Both the position numbers and the translations under genes were made by a program. The notes below the pieces were generated by a model, which was given only the letters and a program-made list of their open reading frames with translations, ran no database searches and was not told the origin of the DNA. DNA of 64,000 nucleotides from Lycium barbarum (Eukaryota; Streptophyta; Magnoliopsida; Solanales; Solanaceae). Each line of letters begins with the position of its first letter. Within the stretch, counting starts at the first letter, position 1. The stretch lies in NCBI RefSeq assembly GCF_019175385.1, contig NC_083348.1, positions 3,921,001 to 3,985,000 of the forward strand, written 5' to 3'. Below, piece by piece: positions 1 to 11,386 of the stretch.

Positions 1-691
1 CATTATGACTTGAGTGAGATATCGTGATGATTGTATTGTGACGATTGTGGTGGTTGATTCTATTGTGCTGATTATTCCAGGATTAGATATACTTAGACTT
101 ATTATATTGGGGTTAGGTACTTACATAGGTGTTGATGGATACTCAGTTACATTTATATTGTTCCCTGCGTGATTGGTTTACTTATTTATCTGCGTTATTT
201 TCTGAATTGTGTTAACTATTCTTAGTCGGCCTATGATGCCTACCAGTACTGTTGTTTGTACTGACCTGCACTTGCTGCATTCTTTTATAAATGCAGAGTA
301 TCGGGCCGGATCTACTTCTCTGACTCATGGCTGATCGACTCCTCAGCTTCTACTTGAGTTTTCTAGGGTGAGCATGGCGTCCGCTGACCTCGAAGATTCT
401 TATATTGTTTATGTCTTACTTTTCTTCCAAGACATGATTTGAGACATTTGTGTATTATTATTCATACCTTAGTATTCGGATTTAGATGCTCTTGTATGAC
501 CAGACCAGATACTGGGTAGTTTTATTTACTTCCGCACTTATCTATATTATATTATATTGTGAGACTTACGCCATTTTACTTCTTTCGCTATTTTATTATA
601 ATTATTGATTGTGAACGTTAAGTTAAGGGTTCGCCTACCAAGATGGGAATGATAGGTGCCCGCACGACCTAGGCTAAAATGGGTCGTGACA
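1..691 (+). repeat. 5' LTR (3' part only) of the outer gypsy element
   Basis: These bases align without large gaps to 26733-27424 and end in the same GTCGTGACA. A tRNA-iMet primer site starts four bases later, which fixes this as the end of a 5' LTR. About 2.1 kb of the LTR lies to the left of the window. Confidence 0.9.
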
Positions 692-694
692 AGT

Positions 695-706
695 TGGTAT
701 CAGAGC
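695..706 (+). promoter_or_regulatory. Primer binding site, outer gypsy element
   Basis: TGGTATCAGAGC, complementary to the 3' end of initiator tRNA-Met, follows the LTR end by three bases. This is where minus-strand DNA synthesis would start. Confidence 0.9.
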
Positions 707-904
707 CCTAGGTTACCCGATCTTTAATAAAAGAGTGTGTCTAGTAGAGTCTCATGGATCGGTACGATGAGCTCCGTACTTATCTGTGGGAGGCTATGGG
801 ATATTTAGGAAATCTCATCTTCTTTCTACCCATTGTGCTACTTTATTCAAATTGGTATCTGAAAAGACCAAATTGGTATCTGACTCTTATCTCTTCCCTC
901 ACAG

Positions 905-1244
905 ATGGTGAGGATTCGCGACACGCCAGCATGGAGGAGGTATTTGAGGTTGGCCCCACCGATCTTCACGGGTGTACTAGACGAGGATGCCTAGTAGTTC
1001 ATCGTGATCGCGCACGAGCTACTCCATGCAGCAGGGATCACGGATACCCTCGGAGTGAGGTATGTTACCCTTCGATTCAGTAGTAGCGCGAGGTCGTGGT
1101 GGAGGGACTACCTTGCTAGCAAGCCAGCGTGTGCGCGCCCACTTACTTGGGAGCAGTTCTATGGGGTGTTTCTAGAGAGATATGTGCCACGTTCTCAGAG
1201 GGACGAGCGTCAGGGTCAGTTCCTCGCTCTACGTCAGGAGGGCA
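905..1244 (+). pseudogene. gag, N-terminal part (outer gypsy element)
   Basis: Read across two frames and an in-frame double stop near 992-997, this encodes a retrotransposon gag (capsid) region. The segment APPIFTG is followed by AHELLHAAGITDTLGVRYV, by SSARSWWRDY and by LTWEQFYGVFLERYVP, which are hallmark stretches of the plant retrotrans_gag family. The reading resumes after the nested insertion, at 8193. The ATG at 754 opens a 109-codon frame that shows no gag similarity and is probably not the real start. Gag would form the virus-like particle that packages element RNA. This copy is dead: stops, frameshift and a 6.9-kb insertion. Confidence 0.8.
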
Positions 1245-1603
1245 TGCCGTGTGACATCCCGTAAACTTGAACTAGGTGTGAATATGAAAAAAAATCTAGT
1301 ATTAAGATGATATTTTATCTATGTGAACCCATTCTTGATGAATTCGGGTGGAGGATGGTGGCTTTGAAGTCAAACCAACAATCGAAGTTCTTAAGGGCTC
1401 TTAAATTCGCCTAAGTTTTGGTAGGTCTGTCTTCTGGGCGATTTGCGTGGAAATGTGTTGCGAATTTGGAAAAAACCCCTGAAATAAAAGTTGTAGATCT
1501 TTGAAATATCTTTCCAACGGTATATTATGGGTCTTGAACGGAGCTGTGTACAAACAGTTATGCCCGTTGTACTAAATACTGTTCTGTCAGTTTACGGTGA
1601 AAA

Positions 1604-1764
1604 CATACGGACCGTAAAAATTATACGGTGGAACATACGGACCGTAAAAATTATACGGGACGTATATTCCAGCCGTATAATTGGTCCAGAATGTCCAAAT
1701 CACTGGAATGATTATACGGAATGATATACGGTCCGTACAAATTGTACGGGACGTAAAAATGGGC
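1604..1764 (+). repeat. ACGG/CCGT palindrome cluster in LTR
   Basis: Within 160 bp, ATACGGACCGTA occurs twice, ATACGGTCCGTAC once, and several half-sites (TATACGG, GGACGTA, CCGTATA) lie between them. The same cluster is in the partner LTR at about 5768-5930. Such arrays can act as transcription factor sites or fold into hairpins; the function here is unknown. Confidence 0.75.
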
Positions 1765-3017
1765 GTAGAATTGCCCGATGGATCAGATTTTTAGACGTTA
1801 ATAAGAGACCCAAGCTCATTTTTTTCATTCCCATTTCTCCTCCACGACTCAAGGGTTCTCTAGATCCATCCAAATACTTCATAGGAAAGAATCCAAGTGA
1901 AACTAAAGATCCACTTCATCAATCCACAAAACTAAGTGTGAGAAACACATCAAATCCATTCAAGTCAAGAAATTCCATGGAAGGTGGAACTAGGGTTTTG
2001 TTCAAGTGAAGTATTTAAACTCAAGGCTTATTCCTACAATAACTAAGGTAAGTTTTATGATGTTTCATGATGATTAAAGTGTTGATAAGTTCTTGGGAGA
2101 ATAGTAAATGGGTTTGATAAAGAGAATTATATGAACTATGCTAGGGTTTTTGGATTGTTGACTTGGGATTGTTGTATTCATATGGGTAATGAAGAATGAT
2201 GTTAATTACATCTAATTGAGATTGTAGAATCAGCTAGAAGTAATAGAATGGGGATTGGGTGATGAAAACACCATTAATGGAGATTGTGGAGCTTTATGCC
2301 CACTAAGTGTTTGATAAAATGCTTAGATGACCCAAGCATGAATATTATTGCTAATATAGAATATCTATGACCTGTATTGCTATAGATTAAAGTAGAAGAA
2401 ATTGAAAGACATTGTGATACGCTCAAAAGCACGAAGTTAAGGTATGTCTCTTTTGAACATACTCTTTTGATCGATTTTTATAAACTCTTTGATTTTGCTT
2501 CGTATGTCTCTCTTTTAATAACTTATTTTGGATGAAAATTACTCTTTTTGAAACTATTGTTGGAAGTATAAATTTTATTCAAGATTATTTAATGAATGGG
2601 AGTAAAGGTAATCTTTTCATGTTTCTTGAATCCTAATTCATGTCTAAATGATGGTTAAGGGTTGGTAATGATATTTTCATTGACGAATTGGGACATGGAA
2701 ATATTTTGTAAAGAAGTTATACGTTTTCAAAACTTTGATTGAAATGAACTTTAATGTTATTGATGGTGTGACTACTTTGAGATAAATTGTGAATCGACTT
2801 CTATGCCATGAACCTTGTTGTTGTGTTTGCCTAGCCATTCGGGAGGATGAGTGGTCACCGAGGATTTCATATTCCGGTGTGTTTGCCTTGCTATTCGGGA
2901 GGAAGAGTAGCCACTATGGATCCTAGTGTATTAATTGCCTAGCCATTCGGGAGGATGAGTGGTCACCGGGGATTTCATAAGAGGCGACTCCTTTGGGGTG
3001 TAAAGAAGTGCATGGTC

Positions 3018-3503
3018 GCGGGTTCGATTCCCATTCAGTGAGGCTGGGGGACATGCTGCGGCATGGTGTAAGTCACACGTCGAGCTAGATTTGCGCCTGC
3101 GGGTTCGATTCCCATTCAGTGAGGCTGGGGGACATGCTGCGGCATGGTGTAACTCACACGTCGAGCTAGATTTGCGCCTGCGGGTTCGATTCCCATTCAG
3201 TGAGGCTGGGGGACATGCTGCGGCATGGTGTAAGTCACACGTCGAGCTAGATTTGCGCCTGCGGGTTCGATTCCCATTCAGTGAGGCTGGGGGACATGCT
3301 GCGGCATGGTGTAAGTCACACGTCGAGCTAGATTTGCACCTGCGGGTTCGATTCCCATTTAGTGAGGCTGGGGGACATGCTGCGGCATGGTGTAAGTCAC
3401 ACGTCGAGCTAGATTTGCGCCTGCGGGTTCGATTCCCATTCAGTGAGGCTGGGGGACATGCTTCGGCATGGTGTAAGTCACACGTCGAGCTAGATTTGCG
3501 CCT
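3018..3503 (+). repeat. 81-bp tandem repeat, six copies, with tRNA T-arm/B-box-like core
   Basis: Units start at 3018, 3099, 3180, 3261, 3342 and 3423. Each begins GCGGGTTCGATTCCCATT, which contains a near-consensus Pol III B box (GGTTCGATTCC), and goes on through GAGGCTGGGGGACATG to TCGAGCTAGATTTGCGCCT. Units differ by very few bases. Because 81 is a multiple of three, both strands stay open, so the long frames here are not evidence of a protein. Confidence 0.95.
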
Positions 3504-4265
3504 GCACATGGACAATACTGAGTATGTGAATAGGGCCCTAAGGGGGTAGCCTCACAAAGACTTTATAATCGGTTTTTGATAATTCTTATGGATATACACA
3601 TACTGAATACTTGTTTTTATATTGATTAATGGCTTTGTAAACTATTTAACAAATGATATTGAGAATCACAAAGTGGAATGACTGCTTTTATGCCATCTTT
3701 TCCGAACTGATTTCTTTATGTATTATTATATTTTATTTTCATAATACTTGTTGTCCCCGAGGCACTCACTGAGTACGAAAGTACTCAGGCATACCATTGT
3801 TGTTTTTGATGGTATGTTAGGTAACGAAGAAGAGCAGGTTCGTGATACTTTCGACGCTTAAGAGGACTTGCTATTGCTGTGGATTCAGTGAGCCCACATC
3901 CTTGTTCGTGGGACACTTCCTGTTTTGTTTATTATTCTGGATTTCCGGGCTGCGTCCCGAATTTTAACAATTGTTATGTCTCTTAGAAGCTCCATAGATA
4001 GTTGTCAGAATTGTGGGTAGATTGTCAAAAAGTCTCGTACGACTTAATGGGTATTTTCCACGTTGATGGCTATTTCTTATAAAGACTTCCGCTGATTTAA
4101 TTCATGTGTTCATGATGTGTTACATTATATTTATAAAATTGTTGGAGGCGAATATTGAACCTGGCGGGTTCAAGTATTATTATTATGTCGTTTAGGTTCT
4201 TCCGATGTTGTTCATGACGTCGGATGCCGGTCACGTCTAGGGTGGGTTTTGGGGCGTGACAAGCT

Positions 4266-4277
4266 TGGTATCAGAGC
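4266..4277 (+). promoter_or_regulatory. Primer binding site, nested gag-only element
   Basis: TGGTATCAGAGC (tRNA-iMet type) lies four bases after the LTR end at 4261. Confidence 0.9.
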
Positions 4278-4488
4278 CTAGGTTTAAATACGTCCTAGGA
4301 TTATTGTCGGTGTTTATGGAGCTGTGTCTAGTGGAGTTTCCCTTGTGCAGCCTGATCACCTGCATGACCGAGAAACTCCCAGGAAATTTATAGGCGTTTC
4401 TCATTCTTCTTTATTCTAGATTGTGCTATAGAGCTTGAACTGCTATTAGGATCATTCTGACGTGTCCAATAATTCGTGCCCCGCAGAA

Positions 4489-5303
4489 ATGGATTTAACT
4501 CCTGCGAGGACTGGTAATCAGGGAAACAATGGTGCTTCTAAATCATCGCCCGGCGGACGAGCCGCCAGTTTCACTAACCGTACCACTGCTGGGGTTAAGA
4601 ACGGTAATTCATTAGTCGGGTTTGCCGAGAAAGAGAATTGGAAAGGAGAAGAGAGGCTAGACGGGAAACAAAGTAAGAAGGCCCGATCTGCGGGTGGTTT
4701 CACTGGTTCGTATGATGGAGGGCAAATAAAAGGAAATTATGCACCTCAACAGTTTGGTTCTCAGTCTAATATGGGCGTTCCATCTGGTGGACAAGGTCTG
4801 ACGAACAATGATCAGAACAGATGTTCGCAAGGTAGTAACCGACAAGCATTTAGATGGGAGGATCGTGTTTGTCACCATTGTGGGATTAGGGGTCATATCA
4901 AGAAATATTGTAGGAAGTGGCTTCGTGAAATGGGTAACTCTTCAGGCCAAAGGAATAATCCGTCTGATGGTAAGTTTTCGCAGAAAAATAGTCATCCGCC
5001 AACGTGGGAAGATCGTATCTGTCACCATTGTGGTATAAGGGGTCATATCAAGAAATATTGTAGGAAGTGGCTTCGTGAAATGGCTAACTCTTCTAGCCAG
5101 CAGAATAATTCACCTGATGGTAATGTCAACAACACTATGCTCATGGTAATGAGGCTGGTAAAGTGGTTGCTAACACCGCTAATGGGGGACAAGCTCGACT
5201 TTATAGTTTTACTCGTAGAGAGGCGGCTGAAGACCCTGATGACGTGGGCACAGGTATTGTAACTATATGTGCTCTTAAAACATTATATGAGTTTTTCTTG
5301 TGA
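4489..5303 (+). pseudogene. gag-like protein with duplicated CCHC zinc knuckle
   Basis: The frame is open from 4462, but its first codon there is GTG; the first ATG is at 4489. It encodes a Ser/Asn/Gly-rich region followed by two copies of a CCHC knuckle, CHHCGIRGHIKKYC, at about residues 128-141 and 178-191. The whole ~150-bp module (4855-5004 and 5005-5107) is duplicated in tandem, with KYCRKWLREM after both knuckles. Zinc knuckles of this type bind retroelement RNA. Around 5135-5150 the frame shifts; in the shifted frame the text ARLYSFTRREAAEDPDDV, typical of the gag-protease junction of Tekay-like elements, runs to a TGA at 5301-5303. The capsid N-terminus and all of pol are absent. A short gag-only product could be made by a live relative; this copy is probably inactive. 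Confidence 0.75.
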
Positions 5304-5378
5304 TATCTTACCACATAAAGAAGCACTACTGAGAATTTTGAAATTCGAGGTTTAGTGAAGAATCTTAAGCTATGACTT

Positions 5379-5410
5379 TCATTCGGGGACGAATGATCTT
5401 AAGGGGGGGG
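5379..5410 (+). promoter_or_regulatory. Hairpin and polypurine tract before the 3' LTR
   Basis: TCATTCG-GGGA-CGAATGA forms a 7-bp stem with a 4-base loop at 5379-5396. It is followed by a G-run (AAGGGGGGGG, 5401-5410), the polypurine tract that primes plus-strand DNA, ending four bases before the LTR. Confidence 0.8.
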
Positions 5411-5414
5411 ATAA

Positions 5415-8187
5415 TGTGACATCCCGTAAACTTGAACTAGGTGTGAATATGAAAAGTATCTAGTATTAAGATGATATTTTATCTATGTGAACCCATTCTT
5501 GATGAATTCGGGTGGAGGATGGTCGCTTTGAAGTCAAACCAACAATCGAAGTTCTTAAGGGCTCTTAAATTCGCCTAAGTTTTGGTAGGTCTGTATTCTG
5601 GGCGATTTTCGTGGAAATGTGTTGCGAATTTGGAAAAAACCCCTGAAATAAAAGTTGTAGATCTTTGAAATATTTTTCCAACGGTATATTATGGGTCTTG
5701 AACGGAGCTGTGTACAAACAGTTATGCCCGTTGTACTAAATAGTGTTCTGTCAGTTTACGGTGAAAACATACGGACCGTAAATATTATACGGTGGAACAT
5801 ACGGACCGTAAAAATTATATGGGCCGTATATTCCAGCCGTATAATTGGTCCAGAATGTCCAAATCAATGGAATGATTATACGGAATGATATACGGTCCGT
5901 ACAAATTGTACGGGACGTAAAAATGGGCGTAGAATTGCCCGATGGATCAGATTTTTAGACGTTAATAAGAGACCCAAGCTCATTTTTTTCATTCCCATTT
6001 CTCCTCCACAACTCAAGGGTTCTCTAGAGCCATCCAAATACTTCATAGGAAAGAATCCAAGTGAAACTAAAGATCCACTTCATCAATCCACAAAACTAAG
6101 TGTGAGAAACACATCAAATCCATTCAAGTCAAGAAATTCCATGGAAGGTGGAACTAGGGTTTTGTTCAAGTGAAGTATTTCAACTCAAGGCTTATTCCTA
6201 CAATAACTAAGGTAAGTTTTATGATGTTTCATGATGATTAAAGTGTTGATAAGTTCTTGGGAGAATAGTAAATGGGTTTGATAAAGAGAATTATATGAAC
6301 TATGCTAGGGTTTTTGGATTGTTGACTTGGGATTGTTGTATTCATATGGGTAATGAAGAATGATGTTAATTACATCTAATTGAGATTGTAGAATCAGCTA
6401 GAAGTAATAGAATGGGGATTGGGTGATGAAAACACCATTAATGGAGATTGTGGAGCTTTATGCCCACTAAGTGTTTGATAAAATGCTTAGATGACCCAAG
6501 CATGAATATTATTGCTAATATAGAATATCTATGACCTGTATTGCTATAGATTAAAGTAGAAGAAATTGAAAGACATTGTGATATGCTCAAAAGCACGAAG
6601 TTAAGGTATGTCTCTTTTGAACATACTCTTTTGATCGATTTTTATAAACTCTTTGATTTTGCTTCGTATGTCTCTCTTTTAATAACTTATTTTGGATGAA
6701 AATTACTCTTTTTGAAACTATTGTTGGAAGTATAAATTTTATTCAAGATTATTTAATGAATGGGAGTAAAGGTAATCTTTTCATGTTTCTTGAATCCTAA
6801 TTCATGTCTAAATGATGGTTAAGGGTTGGTAATGATATTTTCATTGACGAATTGGGACATGGAAATATTATGTAAAGAAGTTATACGTTTTCAAAACTTT
6901 GATTGAAATGAACTTTAATGTTATTGATGGTGTGACTACTTTGAGATATATTGTGAATCGACTTCTATGCCATGAACCTTGTTGTTGTGTTTGCCTAGCC
7001 ATTCGGGAGGATGAGTGGTCACCGAGGATTTCATATTCCGGTGTGTTTGCCTTGCTATTCTGGAGGAAGAGTAGCTACTATGGATCCTAGTGTATTAATT
7101 GCCTAGCCATTCGGGAGGATGAGTGGTCACCGGGGATTTCATAAGAGGCGACTCCTTTGGGGTGTAAAGAAGTGCATGGTCGCGGGTTCGATTCCCATTC
7201 AGTGAGGCTGGGGGACATGCTGCGGCATGGTGTAAGTCACACGTCGAGCTAGATTTGCGCCTGCGGGTTCGATTCCCATTCAGTGAGGCTGGGGGACATG
7301 CTGCGGCATGGTGTAAGTCACACGTCGAGCTAGATTTGCGTCTGCGGGTTCGATTCCCATTCAGTGAGGCTGGGGGACATGCTGCGGCATGGTGTAAGTC
7401 ACACGTCGAGCTAGATTTGCGCCTGCACATGGACAATACTGAGTATGTGAATAGGGCCCTAAGGGGGTAGCCTCACAAAGACTTTATAATCGGTTTTTGA
7501 TAATTCTTATGGATATACACATACTGAATACTTGTTTTTATATTGATTAATGTCTTTGTAAACTATTTAACAAATGATATTGAGAATCACAAAGTGGAAT
7601 GACTGCTTTTATGCCATCTTTTCGGAACTGATTTCTTTATGTATTATTATATTATATTTTATTTTCATAATACTTGTTGTCCCCGAGGCACTCACTGAGT
7701 ACGAAAGTACTCAGGCATACCATTGTTGTTTTTGATGGTATGTTAGGTAACGAAGAAGAGCAGGTTCGTGATACTTTCGACGCTTAAGAGGACTTGCTAT
7801 TGCTATGGATTCGGTAAGCCCACATCCTTGTTCGTGGGACACTTCCTGTTTTGTTTATTATTCTGGATTTCCGGGCTGCGTCCCGAATTTTAACAATTGT
7901 TATGTCTCTTAGAAGCTCCATAGATAGTTGTCAGAATTGTGGGTAGATTGTCAAAAAGTCTCGTACGACTTAATGGGTGTTTTCCACGTTGATGGCTATT
8001 TCTTATAAAGACTTCCGCTGATTTAATTCATGTGTTCATGATGTGTAACATTAAATTTATAAAATTGTTGGAGGCGAATATTGAACCTGGCGGGTTCAAG
8101 TATTATTATTATGTCTTTTAGGTTCTTCCGATGTTGTTCATGACGTCGGATGCCGGTCACGTCTAGGGTGGGTTTTGGGGCGTGACA
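5415..8187 (+). repeat. 3' LTR of nested gag-only element
   Basis: 2773 bp, nearly identical to 1250-4261 except for three missing 81-bp units, a short insertion near 7645 and scattered single-base changes. Confidence 0.93.
7182..7424 (+). repeat. 81-bp tandem repeat, three copies
   Basis: Units start at 7182, 7263 and 7344 and match the six-copy array at 3018-3503. Confidence 0.95.
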
Positions 8188-8192
8188 TGCCG

Positions 8193-8430
8193 GTTGCTAC
8201 CTACGCGCTATCCTTCTCCTACTTGGCTCGTTACTCCTACCCATTGATTCCGACGGAGGCCAGTAGGATTCGATGGTTCATTAGCGGGTTGGATGGTCCT
8301 CTCCAGCTGCCCTGTGTCTAGCTCGCGGCTGCAGACGCTTCGTTCCAGTCCATTGTTGACTGTGTAGTGAGAGTTGAGGCCGCGAGGGCGAGAGCAGCCA
8401 GGCCTCCGGATGGAGATCCTTGATGGGGTG
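8193..8430 (+). pseudogene. gag, C-terminal part (outer gypsy element)
   Basis: Directly after the TGCCG duplication the gag reading resumes as YALSFSYLARYSYPLIPTEA, then RIRWFISGLDGPLQLP, the usual end of the retrotrans_gag domain. A TAG at about 8320 interrupts it. Together with 905-1244 it forms one broken gag gene. No zinc knuckle is seen before the protease, so a piece has been lost. Confidence 0.8.
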
Positions 8431-8465
8431 ATGGCAGGTATTAATTTCTTTCGAGGTCGGTCCAT

Positions 8466-11386
8466 TCTGTGTTATTTGATCCTGGATCCACTTATTTGTA
8501 TGTATCTGCATTTTATGCCGTTGGTTGGGATTTACCCTGAGATAGCATAGATATACCCGTTCATGTGTCTACTCTGGTCAGAGATTCTGTAGTTATTGAT
8601 CGAGTCTACCGGTCTTGTTTAGTTACTTTTATGGGGTATAACACCTGGGTAGATTTGATGATTCTAGATATGGTGGACTTTGATATTATATTGGGTATGT
8701 CTTGGCTTTTTCCTTATCATGCGATCTTGGACTGCCACGCCAAAATAGTCACTTTAGCCATGCCAGGCATCCCTAGACATGAGTGGAGAGGTACTCCTAG
8801 TCCCGCTCCGAAGAAGATTATTTCCTTCCTTCGGGCAAAGAAATTAGTAAATAGAGGGTGTTTAGCGTATTTGGCGCATATTCGTGATACGACTGTTGCA
8901 TCTCCACCCCTTGAGTCTATTCCTATTGTGAGCGAGTTCGCTGAGGTATTTTCGTTAGATTTGCCGGGTATGCCATCCGATCGTGATATTGATTTCTATA
9001 TCGACGTGGACTCAGGTACTCGTCCTATTTCCATCCCACCATATCAGATGGCACCTACCAAGTTGAGGGAACTTAAGGAACAATTGCAGGATTTATTGAG
9101 CAAAGGGTTCATTAGACCGAGCGTCTCCCCTTGGGGTGCTCCATGTTATTTGTGAAGAAGAAAGATGGGACCATAAGGATGTGCATTGATTACCGCCAGT
9201 TGAACAAGGTCAGTATCCGGAACAATTGCCCTATGCCTCGTATTGATGATCTATTTGACCAGTCTCAGGGTGCTTCGGTGTTTTCTAAGATTGATTTGTG
9301 TTCCAGCTATCATCAGTTAAAGATTAGGGCAGAAGATATTCCGAAGATAGCATTTCGGACGAGATATGGCCACTATGAGTTTCTAGTGATGTCTTTCGTG
9401 CTTACTAATGCCCCAGCAGCATTTATGACCTTGATGAATGGTATCTTTAGACCGTTCCTTGATTCTTTTATGATTGTGTTTATTGATGACATCTTGGTGT
9501 ATTCCAAGAGTAGAGTGGAGCATGAGAGCCATCTTCGTACCGTCCTTGGGTTGTTGAAGAAACATAGTTTATTTACTAAATTTTCTAAGTGTAAGTTCTA
9601 GTTAGAGTCTGTAGCATTCTTGGGCCATGTGGTGTCCAAAGAGGGGATTATGGTTGATCCACAGAAGATTGAGGCTGTGAAGAGTTGGGCAAGGCCTACT
9701 ATCGTTACCGAGATTCGTAGTTTTATGGATTTGGCTAGTTATTACCGTCGTTTGTGAAGGATTTTGCTGCCATTGCTTCGTCCTTGACCAGATTGACTCA
9801 AAAGGATGTTCCCTTCCAGTGGACGGATGATTGTGAGGAGAGCTTTCAAAAGCTCAAGCTTCTTTTGACCACGGCCCCGATCCTAGCCTTACCTGTGGAG
9901 GGAAAGGACTTCGCGATATATTGTGATGCTTCCCGTATGGGTTTAGGTACGGTGTTGATGCAAGAGGGTAGAGTGATAGCTTATACTTCCCGTCAGATGA
10001 AAGTTCACGAGAAGAATTACCCTACCATGATTTGGAGTTGTTGGCCGTAATCTTTGCTTTGAAGCTTTTGAGGCATTACTTGTACAGTGTCCATTGTGAG
10101 GTTTTTACCGATCACCGTAGCCTACAGCATATGTTTACCCAGAGAGATCTTAATTCTAGGCAACACCGATGGATGGAGCTCCTGAAGGATTATGACATCT
10201 CTATTCTGTATCACCCTGGTAAAGCCAATGTGGTGGCTGATGCCTTGAGTCGCAAGACAGTGAGTATGGGGAGTTTAGCTCGATTGGTTGTTTCTGAGTG
10301 TCCGTTGGCCATAGAGGGTCAAACTCTGGCCAACAGTTTCGTCCGCCTTGACATCTCGACCCCGGGCAGGATTTTAGCTTGTATAGAAGTGAGATCATTG
10401 TTATTGGATCGGATCAAGGCTCATCAGTTTGAGGATTCTCAGTTGAGCAAGATCCGAGATAGGGTGTCGAAAGGTGAGGCCAAGGAGGCCGTGATTAATT
10501 CTGAGGGCATTCTGAGGATTAGAGGACGCGTATACGTTCCTCGTGTTGGTGATATGATTCAGTTGATCTTATCTGAAGCCCACAACTCTCGCTATTCCAT
10601 TCAACCGGGAGTGACTAAGATGTACCGTGACTTGAGACATCACTATTGGTGGCGTCGTATGAAGAGGGATATAGTTGATTTTATGGCTAAGTGTGGAAAT
10701 TGTCAGCAGGTAAAGTATGAGCACTAGTGACCCGGTAGGGTGTTTCAGAGGATGCCCATACCCGAGTGGAAGTGGGAGAGGATTACCATGAATTTTGTCA
10801 CGCGACTTCCGAAGACCCTTGGCAAGTTTGATTCTATTTGGGTAATAGTGGATCGATTGACTAAGTCTGCTCACTTTGTTCCGGTTCAGGTTTCTTATAC
10901 CGCGTAGATGTTAGCTAAGATGTATATTCGAGATATTGTGAGATTACATGGGATACCTATCTCTGTTGTATCTGATCGGGGTATTATCTTCACTTCTCGA
11001 TTCTGGAGAGCATTTCATGACGAGTTGGGTACCCGATTGGACTTTAGTACAGCTTTTCGCCCAAGATTGATGGCCAGTCTGAGCGGACCATTCAGGTGCT
11101 CAAGGACATGTTGAGGGCGTGTGTTATTCACTTTGGCGGTCATTGAGATCAACACTTGCCCTTGGTAGAGTTTGCGTACAACAACAGTTATCATTCGAGT
11201 ATTAGTATGGTGCCTTTTGAGGCCTTATATGGTAGGAGGTGTAGATCTCCAATTGGTTGGTTCGATGGGTTCGAGACTCGACCTGGGAGCACGGATCTAT
11301 TGAAGGAGTCCTTTGAGAGAGTGAGAGTTATTCAGGCCAGACTCGTGGCGGCTCAGAGCCCGCCGAAGATGTATGTGGACCGGAAG
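8466..11386 (+). pseudogene. pol: protease, reverse transcriptase, RNase H, integrase (outer gypsy element, part 1)
   Basis: Domains in order: an aspartic protease with DPGSTYLYVS near 8480-8515; reverse transcriptase with [17 protein letters not shown] before 9140, CIDYRQLN near 9183 and the catalytic [10 protein letters not shown] near 9479; RNase H with [17 protein letters not shown] near 9918 and FTDHRSL near 10105; integrase HHCC region with KCGNCQQVKYEH up to 10725; and integrase core with DRLTKSAHFVPV, VSDRGIIFTS and EFAYNNSYHSSI. Breaks seen: a stop in the protease region (about 8541), TAG at 9599, a frameshift near 9750, another near 10030, TAG at 10726, TAG at 10906, a one-base loss near 11070 and TGA near 11147. 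The gene is then cut by the insertion at 11387 and resumes at 24086. Confidence 0.9.

Larger units (their letters stand above)
1250..4261 (+). repeat. 5' LTR of nested gag-only element
   Basis: 3012 bp, TG...CA ends. It is 239 bp longer than its partner at 5415-8187, mostly because it has six rather than three copies of an 81-bp repeat. Short reading frames inside it are chance or repeat-driven. It also carries a cluster of ACGG/CCGT palindromes near 1600-1764 and a looser repeat, GCCTAGCCATTCGGGAGGA and variants, at about 2830-2965. Confidence 0.93.
1250..8187 (+). mobile_element. Nested non-autonomous gag-only gypsy element (LARD-like)
   Basis: Two long direct repeats (1250-4261 and 5415-8187), both starting TGTGACATCCCG and ending GGGGCGTGACA, bracket 1153 bp of internal DNA. 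The 5-bp target duplication TGCCG is present at 1245-1249 and 8188-8192. The internal part has a primer site, one gag-like zinc-knuckle frame and a polypurine tract but no protease, reverse transcriptase or integrase, so it would have to borrow these from a related autonomous element. The LTRs are very alike apart from repeat copy number, which suggests insertion well after the host element. Confidence 0.92.

Noticed and set aside
754..1083. 109-codon frame as the gag start
   Set aside because: The translated text shows no gag similarity; gag text is found in other frames overlapping it.
3018..3098. tRNA gene
   Set aside because: Only a T-arm/B-box-like piece is present; no A box at the right distance and no acceptor stem.
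3018..3503. CRISPR-like array
   Set aside because: Plant nuclear retroelement LTR; the units are contiguous and near-identical with no unique spacers.
2931..3549. Long overlapping reading frames on both strands over the 81-bp repeats
   Set aside because: They stay open only because the repeat length is a multiple of three; the same codons appear on both strands and recur at 7095-7470 in the partner LTR.
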